A stretch of 64,000 nucleotides of DNA from Comamonas testosteroni. GTDB taxonomy: Bacteria > Pseudomonadota > Gammaproteobacteria > Burkholderiales > Burkholderiaceae_C. Location of the stretch: contig CP044131.1 of assembly GCA_008727115.1 (NCBI GenBank), positions 2,604,001-2,668,000 of the forward strand, read 5' to 3'. This document shows, one piece after another, positions 58,183-64,000 of the stretch. Within the stretch, counting starts at the first letter, position 1, and each line of letters begins with the position of its first letter. The translations under genes and the position numbers were made by a program. The notes beneath the pieces are model-generated. The model was given only the letters and a program-made list of their open reading frames with translations, made no database searches and had not been told where the DNA came from.

Positions 58183-59008
58183 GCATGTCCTTAGGTTTAC
58201 CCGCAACGTGTGTATGTTCAATTCATGAAAAGCGATTGCCCACTCAGACCCCGACAGAAGTTAACTTATCCAAATAATCGGCCCAACGCTGCATCATGGT
58301 CTGTCGTTGCTTCAAATAGGTAGTGCGGTTGTAGGCTCGACCATTAGCATCACGCACCGCATGAGCCAGTTGCGCCTCAATCACCAGGGGATCGCACTCC
58401 ACCTGCTCGGCAAGCATGGTGCGTGCTGAAGCCCTGAATCCATGCCAGGTCTGAATGTCTGGCGTGTAGCCCATGGATATCAGGGCTGTGCGAACCGAGT
58501 TTTCCGATATAGATTTGCTGCGCTGACGCTCACCGGGGAACACCAATCCAGTGACCTCTGTGTATGGTTTCAGGGCTTCCAGAATCTGAACGGCCTGCAT
58601 GGGCAACGGGACGATGTGGGGCTGCCCGTTTTCCTTGCCATCCTTGTTGCGCTTCATGCGGGCTGCCGGGATCGTCCACAGTGCCGCATCCAGATCCATC
58701 TCTGCCCAGGCCGCACCACGTAACTCGCCGGGACGCTGAAACAACATGGGGGCCAGTCGCAGAGCTGCCCGCACCACAAGCCCACCTTTGTACCCTTTGA
58801 TGGCTCGCAGCAGCTCACCAAATTGTTGAGGCTCTGTAATGGCTGCAAAGTGCTTGCCACGGTACGGAGACAACGCCCCTTTGAGGTCTCCGGTAATGTC
58901 ACGACTCACCCGACCTGTTGCAACCCCATAGCGCCACACTTGCCGCGCCAGCATCAAGCCTCGGTCAGCTGTCTCAATCGCACCACGCTCTTCGATCTTG
59001 CGCAGCGC

Positions 59009-60041
59009 AGCTTTGTTGCATAAATCGGCCATAGGCCAAGGCATCCCCAATCCCAAATAGATTTACGCAGCAGCGACTGTCTGGGGCGTGCCCAGAGCGG
59101 TAAATTGATTGAGGATTGAAGCTCGGATGTGCAGCTCGGGCACCTGGCGCTCAAACGTCCTGGCCATGACCTTCTCGCCGAGTCGCTTGAAGCAATTCAT
59201 CTTGGTCTCCACCAGTGACCTTCGGTGGTAGCCGCTCCAGCGTTTCCAGATAGCCCGCCCCAACTGCCTACACGCCTTGACCGCTTCATTGCGGTGAGCA
59301 AATGCCAGCCCTTTGCGCAGCTTCGCTCCTTTGCGCGGCGGGATGATTGGAATGGCTCCCCGCAGGTAGCACGCCTTATGTACATCCTGCGTGTCGTACG
59401 CCCCATCACCGGTAAAGCTAGCTATCTCTTCATTGCTTGGAATTTGACCTAGCAGGTCTGCTGCCATGGGCGAGTCGCCCACTTCATTGGTTGTTACTGC
59501 GATGGCCCGAATCTGCAGTGTCTGGGCATCAATACCCAGATGCACCTTGCGCCACTGGCGGCGGCTCTCGGCACCGTGCTTTTTGGTTTTCCACTCACCT
59601 TCGCCCAAGAACTTGATGCCCGTGGAGTCGGCCAGCATGTGCAAGCCTTTGTCACTTGCACGGTAGCGCACCTGCACATCCAAGCTCTTTTGCCTGCGAC
59701 ACACCGTGCTGTAGTCGGGCACTGGCCAATGCAGGCCTGCCATACCCAATAGCGACTCAACCAGGCCCAGTGTCTGGCGCAAGGGCTGGCCAAACAAGCA
59801 CTTGATGGTCAGGCAAAACTGGATGGCCGCATCTGAGAACTTCTGGCAACGACCACGCTTGCCCGTGGGCCGAGCTAGCCACTGCATATCCCTATCGAGC
59901 CAAATGGTCAGCTCACCTCGCGCCTTCAACGCTGCGTTGTAAGCCTTCCAGTTCGTTGTGCGGTACTTAACCCGACCCCAGCTCGTCTCTCTCATCTCCC
60001 GAGCCTACCTCAGCTGCGACCGGCATTTGTGCAACAACGCC
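59009..60041 (-). mobile_element. IS5-family (IS903-type) insertion sequence, copy 3
   Basis: 1033 bp, flanked by 9-bp duplications GCGCAGCGC (59000-59008 and 60042-60050). The outermost base at 59009 is A where copies 1 and 2 have G on that strand, so this end differs from the others. Confidence 0.95.
59063..59995 (-). CDS. IS5-family transposase, copy 3
   Basis: 310 residues, like copy 2 except Pro for Thr in RQVPELHIRAS. DDE motifs unchanged. Confidence 0.95.
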   Translation of the reverse strand: MRETSWGRVKYRTTNWKAYNAALKARGELTIWLDRDMQWLARPTGKRGRCQKFSDAAIQFCLTIKCLFGQPLRQTLGLVESLLGMAGLHWPVPDYSTVCRRQKSLDVQVRYRASDKGLHMLADSTGIKFLGEGEWKTKKHGAESRRQWRKVHLGIDAQTLQIRAIAVTTNEVGDSPMAADLLGQIPSNEEIASFTGDGAYDTQDVHKACYLRGAIPIIPPRKGAKLRKGLAFAHRNEAVKACRQLGRAIWKRWSGYHRRSLVETKMNCFKRLGEKVMARTFERQVPELHIRASILNQFTALGTPQTVAAA

Positions 60042-60509
60042 GCGCAGCGCAGCCAAAAGCTCAACCGGCTCGATATCCGCCAACCGCCTCTCACCCAGCC
60101 AAGGGAATAAATCCCGTTCAAACTGGCGCTTAGCGCGTACAGCGTGCGATTCGCTCCATTGAGGTTCCTGCTTTTCGTACCACTCCAGCGCAACGACTTG
60201 AAAACTGTCACCAGCAGGATTACTGGCCTTCAGTCGCTCAACTTTGCGCGCCTGTATCGGATCCACTCCGTCGGCTTTTTGCAACTTTGCAGCGTCTCTG
60301 GCTCGCCTGGCAGCCGTCAAGCTCACCGCCGGGTAGCTCCCTAGCGCCAGCCGGGTTTCTTTGCCATCTCGGTAAATTTTCTGAAACCAGCGCCTGGACC
60401 CTCCTGGACTGATTTCCAGATACAGCCCACTTGAATCCGTCAAACGTGCCCGTTTTTTATCAGGCGGGCATATGGCGTTACGACATTGAGCATCCGTCAG
60501 CATTGGCAT

Positions 60510-60683
60510 GTTCCCCGGCTTTAAAAGATTCCATGGAGATGTTCCCCGGCGACGACGTTCCGCGTTCAAGGGTGGTCTATAGAGAGAAAACGGGGCTGCA
60601 GTGCCTATCGTGTTCCCCGGTAACCCTCCCCGTTCCCCGGTAAAGATCAAAAACGTCGCTCTGTTCCCCGTTATGTTCCCCGG
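60510..60683. repeat. Six GTTCCCCGG repeats upstream of integrase 3
   Basis: GTTCCCCGG (or GTTCCCCGT) at 60510, 60541, 60612, 60632, 60663 and 60675, all in the same orientation, between the integrase start and the tmRNA. They probably are arm-type binding sites of integrase 3 and overlap its promoter region. Confidence 0.65.
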
Positions 60684-60748
60684 TCACAGCTTGGCTGTCA
60701 ATGTTCACCCCTGTACGCTGCTGCTCTGCAAGATACTGATTTACCAAT

Positions 60749-60788
60749 AAAAAAGGCCACCAAGTGTATGTACTTGGTGGCCTTTGTT
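60749..60788 (-). terminator. Rho-independent terminator of tmRNA
   Basis: AAAGGCCACCAAGT / ACTTGGTGGCCTTT stem with a T-rich tail on the minus strand, 9 bp beyond the tmRNA 3' end. Confidence 0.9.
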
Positions 60789-60796
60789 TTGGTGGA

Positions 60797-61173
60797 TGGT
60801 GGAGCTGGCGGGAATTGAACCCGCGTCCGCAAGCCTTCGCCGGACAGATCTACATGTTTAGTGCTCTGTTTTAAGTCTCGCTACCCAAACCGCGCAGGCA
60901 CACGCTGCTTGGGTAGCCAGCTTCCTAAAATCTCGCCAAATACCAAGAAGCCCGGTATCCAGCCAGCTAATGTAAATTCCCTTGCAGCCTGGAGGTATTG
61001 CTACCCCCTTGCCCAGCCCACTAGCGTGCTGTTGCAAGGCTCACCGGATTAAGCGGCGAGTGCGAAACGTTCGTCGTTTGCAGTTAGTTTTTTGAATGGA
61101 GATTTACGAGCGTCACTCAAGCTCGACATGCACCGCACCGGTCCCGAACCCACGTCGAAACCAGGACAGCCCC
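60797..61173 (-). ncRNA. ssrA: tmRNA
   Basis: About 377-nt minus-strand transfer-messenger RNA for rescue of stalled ribosomes. The 5' end GGGGCTGTCC and the 3' end GCCAGCTCCACCA pair as the alanine acceptor; the T-arm GGTTCAATTCC is present. The tag frame GCAAACGACGAACG... encodes ANDERFALAA followed by TAA. The 3' end is the usual target of integrases like the one next to it. Confidence 0.95.
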
Positions 61174-61206
61174 TAAGTTACCTATTCTAGCCTCATCCCA
61201 GTAACT

Positions 61207-61851
61207 TCAACAGCTCAAGTGGTGAATTGATATGCGCATCGGCCCCCAATGGGCCGTATCTTCCGTTGCACCCAGGTAGCCGTAGCGTGCTGCTACTGTT
61301 TTCATACCCGCTGCAGCACCCGCCTGGATATCACGCTCATCATCTCCGACATAGATGCAATATTCGGGAGCAATCTGCATACGTCGCGCAGCCTCAAAAA
61401 GAGGCTCTGGGTGCGGCTTGGAATGCGGAGTCGTGTCCCCACTCACCACAGCCGCAGCCTGAGCAAACAAGGGCATCTGACGAGTTAGCGGGTCGGTGAA
61501 GCGCATGGACTTGTTGGTCACCACCCCCCACAACAACGGACCAGCCTCCAAGGCCTGGATCAACTCAGGCACACCCTCAAAAGCATAGGTGCGCTCGGTC
61601 ATGCATTGCTCATAATTGCGAAAGAACTCTTCACGCATTTCCGCAAAGCCTGCAGACTCTGGCGTCATTCCAAATGCAATGCCAAGCATTCCACGCGCAC
61701 CAGCTCCGGCCATATGGCGGTAGGCATTGAGCGACAGCGATGGCATACCGCGATCCACGCGCATCTTGTCCGCTGCGGCACCCAAATCAGGAGCGCTGTC
61801 AATCAAAGTACCATCCAGATCAAAAAGAACGGCTCGAACGTGCTTCCACAT
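61207..61851 (-). CDS. gph: Phosphoglycolate phosphatase Gph, frameshifted C terminus
   Basis: HAD-family hydrolase removing phosphate from 2-phosphoglycolate. The 214-residue frame has the nucleophile motif VLFDLDGTLIDSAPDL, the Thr/Ser motif VVTNKS, the Lys in HSKPHPEPL and the Asp motif CIYVGDDERDIQAGAAAGM. The start is the ATG at 61851, 5 bp after the ubiG stop (an upstream GTG overlaps ubiG). The last residues read HWGPMRISIHHLSC; with one more G in the G5 run (61243-61247) the frame gives the family ending HWGADAHINSPLELLKLLG and a stop at 61193. So about 15 C-terminal residues are altered. Confidence 0.9.
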   Translation of the reverse strand: MWKHVRAVLFDLDGTLIDSAPDLGAAADKMRVDRGMPSLSLNAYRHMAGAGARGMLGIAFGMTPESAGFAEMREEFFRNYEQCMTERTYAFEGVPELIQALEAGPLLWGVVTNKSMRFTDPLTRQMPLFAQAAAVVSGDTTPHSKPHPEPLFEAARRMQIAPEYCIYVGDDERDIQAGAAAGMKTVAARYGYLGATEDTAHWGPMRISIHHLSC

Positions 61852-61856
61852 GGCTA

Positions 61857-62570
61857 TCACCCCTGCGGGCGGCGTGTTGCCAGCATGTAATTGACCGAAG
61901 TGTCATTGCTGAGCCAATAACGGCCCGAGATCGGGTTGTGCTCCATGCCTTTGCTGCCTTGCACATCCAGGCCGGCTTCGCGTGCAAAGCGCGAAACCTC
62001 GCTAGGGCGCAACAATTTGGCGTATTCGTGCGTCCCCTTGGGAATCATCTTGAGCAAATACTCGGCCGCCACAATTGCTAGCGCAAAAGCTTTGGCGTTG
62101 CGATTGATAGTGGAGAAAAACACCCAGCCACCAGGCTTGACCAGCTCAGCACAAGCTCGAACGATGGATGCAGGATCGGGCACATGCTCCAGCATCTCCA
62201 TGCAGGTAACTACGTCAAAGCTGCCCGGTTGCTCCTGCGCCAGTTGCTCGACACTCACTTCGTGGTACTGAATATTCGGCGTCTCCGTCTCCAGCGCATG
62301 CAACTGCGCAACACGCAAAGCCTTGGTCGCCAGATCAATGCCCACAACCTTGGCCCCTTTTCGAGCCATAGAGTCCGCCAGAATTCCGCCGCCACAGCCC
62401 ACATCCAGAACTCGCTGATCAGCCAGAGGAGCCTGCGCATTGATCCAGTCAAGCCTCAAAGGATTAATCTGATGCAGTGGTTTGAATTCACTCTCGGGAT
62501 CCCACCAGCGATGGGCCAAGCTGGAGAATTTCTCCAGTTCTGCAGGGTCGGCATTGATAGTGTTGTTCAT
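61857..62570 (-). CDS. ubiG: Ubiquinone biosynthesis O-methyltransferase UbiG
   Basis: SAM-dependent enzyme performing both O-methylations in ubiquinone synthesis. The 237 residues start MNNTINADPAELEKFSSLAH. They show the UbiG motifs: RWWDPESEFKPLHQINPLRL, SAM motif I VLDVGCGGGILADSMA, VVTCMEMLEHVPDP and STINRNAKAFALAIVAAEYL. Length matches the family. It is followed at 5 bp by gph, a conserved pair in betaproteobacteria. Confidence 0.96.
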   Translation of the reverse strand: MNNTINADPAELEKFSSLAHRWWDPESEFKPLHQINPLRLDWINAQAPLADQRVLDVGCGGGILADSMARKGAKVVGIDLATKALRVAQLHALETETPNIQYHEVSVEQLAQEQPGSFDVVTCMEMLEHVPDPASIVRACAELVKPGGWVFFSTINRNAKAFALAIVAAEYLLKMIPKGTHEYAKLLRPSEVSRFAREAGLDVQGSKGMEHNPISGRYWLSNDTSVNYMLATRRPQG

Positions 62571-62607
62571 GCTGCCATTGTCCGCGATTACAGCAATGAA
62601 TCAGGCA

Positions 62608-62634
62608 TAAAAAAAGCCCCGTTGCCGGGGCTTT
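62608..62634 (-). terminator. Rho-independent terminator of ompA
   Basis: AAAGCCCCG-GCAA-CGGGGCTTT-type stem followed on the minus strand by a T run; 20 bp after the ompA stop. Confidence 0.9.
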
Positions 62635-62654
62635 CTTGTGTCGCAATCGAAAGA

Positions 62655-63296
62655 TTACTGAGCAGCCTTGGTGCCCACAACTTCGATTTCCACGCGACGG
62701 TTTTGAGCGCGGCCAGCAGCAGTCTTGTTGTCTGCCACGGGTTGCTTCTCGCCCTTACCTTCGGTGTACACACGGCTCTTTTCGATGCCCTTGGACACCA
62801 GGTAAGCCTTCACAGCTTCAGCGCGACGCACCGACAGCTTCTGGTTGTAAGCATCGGAGCCCACGGAGTCAGTGTGACCCACGGCGATGATGACTTCCAG
62901 GTTGATGTCCTTGATCTTGCCGGTCAGGTCATCCAGCTTTTCCTTACCTGCGGGCTTCAGCACGGACTTGTCGAAGTCGAAGAAAGCGTCAGCAGAGTAA
63001 GTAACCTTGGATGCAACTGCGGGCTGGGGAGCAACGGGAGGAGCCACAACAGCGGGAGCAGGAGCAGCCACTTGCTTGACCAGAGCGCCGTCGCAACCTT
63101 CAGCAGCGGTAGCAGGTGTCCAGTTGGCATCGCGCCAGCACAGTTCGTTCGTGCCGTTCTTCCACACCAGCTCGCTGGTGCCGTTTTGCCAGTTGTCGAT
63201 AGTCTTGCCACCGTCAGCAGCCTTCACTTGTGCGCCAGCGGCCGTCACGAGGGCAGCAGAGGCAAACAACATCGCCACTTTGTTCAGTTTCTTCAT
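62655..63296 (-). CDS. ompA: OmpA-family outer-membrane protein
   Basis: A 213-residue exported protein linking the outer membrane to peptidoglycan. The signal peptide MKKLNKVAMLFASAALVTAAG is followed by a short, Trp-rich N-terminal segment (NWQNGTSELVWKNGTNELCW), an Ala/Pro hinge and the C-terminal OmpA domain (about 100-205): FFDFDKSVLKPAGKEKLDDL, VGHTDSVGSDAYNQKLSVRR and AGRAQNRRVEIEV. The barrel domain of E. coli OmpA is missing, as in other Comamonadaceae homologues. AGGAGAACC precedes the ATG, which decides the start. Confidence 0.94.
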   Translation of the reverse strand: MKKLNKVAMLFASAALVTAAGAQVKAADGGKTIDNWQNGTSELVWKNGTNELCWRDANWTPATAAEGCDGALVKQVAAPAPAVVAPPVAPQPAVASKVTYSADAFFDFDKSVLKPAGKEKLDDLTGKIKDINLEVIIAVGHTDSVGSDAYNQKLSVRRAEAVKAYLVSKGIEKSRVYTEGKGEKQPVADNKTAAGRAQNRRVEIEVVGTKAAQ

Positions 63297-63525
63297 GGTT
63301 CTCCTCTTGGGGAAAAAGCCGCAGCAGGGCTGCGAATCTGTGGACGTCATCAGTGACCATCACCAAAAACGTTGAAACGATTGTGCCATACGTAACATGC
63401 AAGAGTGTTGTCAACTAAGCTCCAACAAGTAGGACAGCTATGTAATTCCTAAGTTATGTTGCTCTGCTGCCACACGCCATTCGACCTAAAATGGTCGCTT
63501 TCCAGCCGTCAAAGTATCACTAGAC

Positions 63526-64000
63526 ATGACCCAGTTTGCTAAAGAAACTCTGCCCATCAGCCTTGAAGAGGAGATGCGTCGCAGTTATCTCGATTACGCC
63601 ATGAGCGTGATCGTGGGCCGGGCGCTTCCTGATGCGCGTGATGGCCTCAAGCCTGTGCACCGCCGTGTTCTGTACGCGATGCACGAACTCAATAACGACT
63701 GGAACCGTCCTTATAAGAAGTCCGCACGTATCGTCGGTGACGTGATCGGTAAATACCACCCTCACGGCGACATCGCGGTCTACAACACCATCGTGCGCAT
63801 GGCGCAGGACTTCTCGCTGCGCCACATGCTGGTCGATGGTCAGGGCAACTTCGGCTCGGTGGACGGCGACAGCGCCGCTGCCATGCGTTACACGGAAATC
63901 CGTCTCTCCAAGATCGCCCACGAAACGCTGGCTGATATTGATAAAGAGACCGTAGATTTCGGCCCCAACTACGACGGCTCGGAGCAAGAGCCGCTGGTGC
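63526..64000 (+). CDS. gyrA: DNA gyrase subunit A, 5' part, with QRDR substitutions
   Basis: Catalytic breakage-reunion subunit of gyrase; only the first 158 codons are inside the window. [51 protein letters not shown] and [19 protein letters not shown] match GyrA. The numbering is the same as E. coli, so codon 83 (63772-63774, ATC) gives Ile and codon 87 (63784-63786, AAC) gives Asn, where Ser and Asp are usual. Both changes are known quinolone-resistance substitutions. The catalytic Tyr122 region ([11 protein letters not shown]) is intact. The 5' flank shows no strong ribosome binding site. Confidence 0.96.
   Translation, partial: MTQFAKETLPISLEEEMRRSYLDYAMSVIVGRALPDARDGLKPVHRRVLYAMHELNNDWNRPYKKSARIVGDVIGKYHPHGDIAVYNTIVRMAQDFSLRHMLVDGQGNFGSVDGDSAAAMRYTEIRLSKIAHETLADIDKETVDFGPNYDGSEQEPLV

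Larger units (their letters stand above)
58244..60509 (-). pseudogene. P4-type integrase 3 beside tmRNA, interrupted by IS5-family copy 3
   Basis: Removing 59009-60041 and one GCGCAGCGC restores a 407-residue frame (...EPVELLAALR + KIEERGAIETADRG...). The N-terminal DUF4102 region (MLTDAQCRNAICPPDKKRAR, GLYLEISPGGSRRWFQKIYR, LGSYPAVSLTAARRARDA) and catalytic part (LAPMLFQRPGELRGAAW, TWHGFRASARTML, AHAVRDANGRAYNRTTYLKQ) are both intact. The start at 60509 follows a GGGGAAC site. It sits 290 bp from ssrA, a classic integration target, so it probably inserted the second accessory region there. It is now inactive. Confidence 0.9.

Noticed and set aside
44956..60797. Left attachment site of the tmRNA-linked island
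   Set aside because: No second copy of the tmRNA 3' end (GGCGGGAATTGAACCC) was seen in the window, so no boundary is claimed.
1..64000. CRISPR array or retron
   Set aside because: No regular repeat-spacer array, cas gene or reverse transcriptase was seen; the repeats found are irregular arm or iteron-like sites.

Overview
The window looks like a chromosomal segment of a betaproteobacterium of the family Comamonadaceae, most likely Comamonas or a close relative. This rests on recognised proteins (a general porin ending in Arg-His-Arg-Phe, UbiG, Gph, an OmpA-family protein, GyrA, EttA, RhlE), the tmRNA tag ANDERFALAA, and dispersed Comamonadaceae-style palindromic repeats. The assignment is inferred from gene content; no database was searched.

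Layout. (1) 1-888 is the right part of an IS5-family (IS903-type) element that has cut a trmO/tsaA-like gene. (2) 1735-27700 is backbone: two identical tRNA-Pro(GGG) genes with their own terminators; a porin; an mlaE-mlaD-lipoprotein operon without an ATPase; a divergent cadR/P-type ATPase pair; a copper cassette (two His-rich periplasmic proteins, TolC-like lipoprotein, multicopper oxidase, CopG/DUF411, CusF-like); an ankyrin/SUKH pair facing an LRR-kinase; metQ; a P1 peptidase; a DUF1631 protein; ettA; a rhlE-like helicase; and an M14-like lipoprotein. (3) 27755-44897 is a 17.1-kb integrated element in the 3' end of tRNA-Arg(TCT). It is bounded by a 13-bp direct repeat, has TACCAAC-type repeats inside both ends, and carries a P4-type tyrosine integrase beside the tRNA. 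Its cargo resembles a P4-like phage satellite: AlpA regulators, an Ogr/Delta zinc-finger activator, KilA-N, an Ash/Icd-like protein, a primase-helicase, a second integrase and an iteron-like GTAAT cluster. It has been hit by IS5-, IS30- and IS1182-family elements.

(4) 44956-60790 is a second, more damaged accessory region. It holds an umuD relic, an IS5-group element, a type I restriction locus (hsdM intact, hsdS broken by two IS30 copies with the fragment between them inverted, no hsdR), a second satellite-like module (Toprim/DUF3987 protein, AlpA, small phage-type proteins), and an integrase beside tmRNA that is interrupted by a third IS5 copy. (5) 60797-64000 is backbone again: ssrA, gph (frameshifted end), ubiG, ompA and the 5' part of gyrA.

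Main points. GyrA carries Ile83 and Asn87, both quinolone-resistance positions. Several genes broken by insertion sequences can be rebuilt exactly by removing the IS plus one target duplication: the integrase at tmRNA, the unknown gene at 30011-31796, and the start of hsdS. The metal genes form two units, cadmium/lead/zinc export under a MerR-type promoter and periplasmic copper handling. No fully convincing new system is visible; the best candidates for novelty are the protein with three tandem AlpA-like helix-turn-helix units and the divergent SUKH-ankyrin/LRR-kinase cluster.
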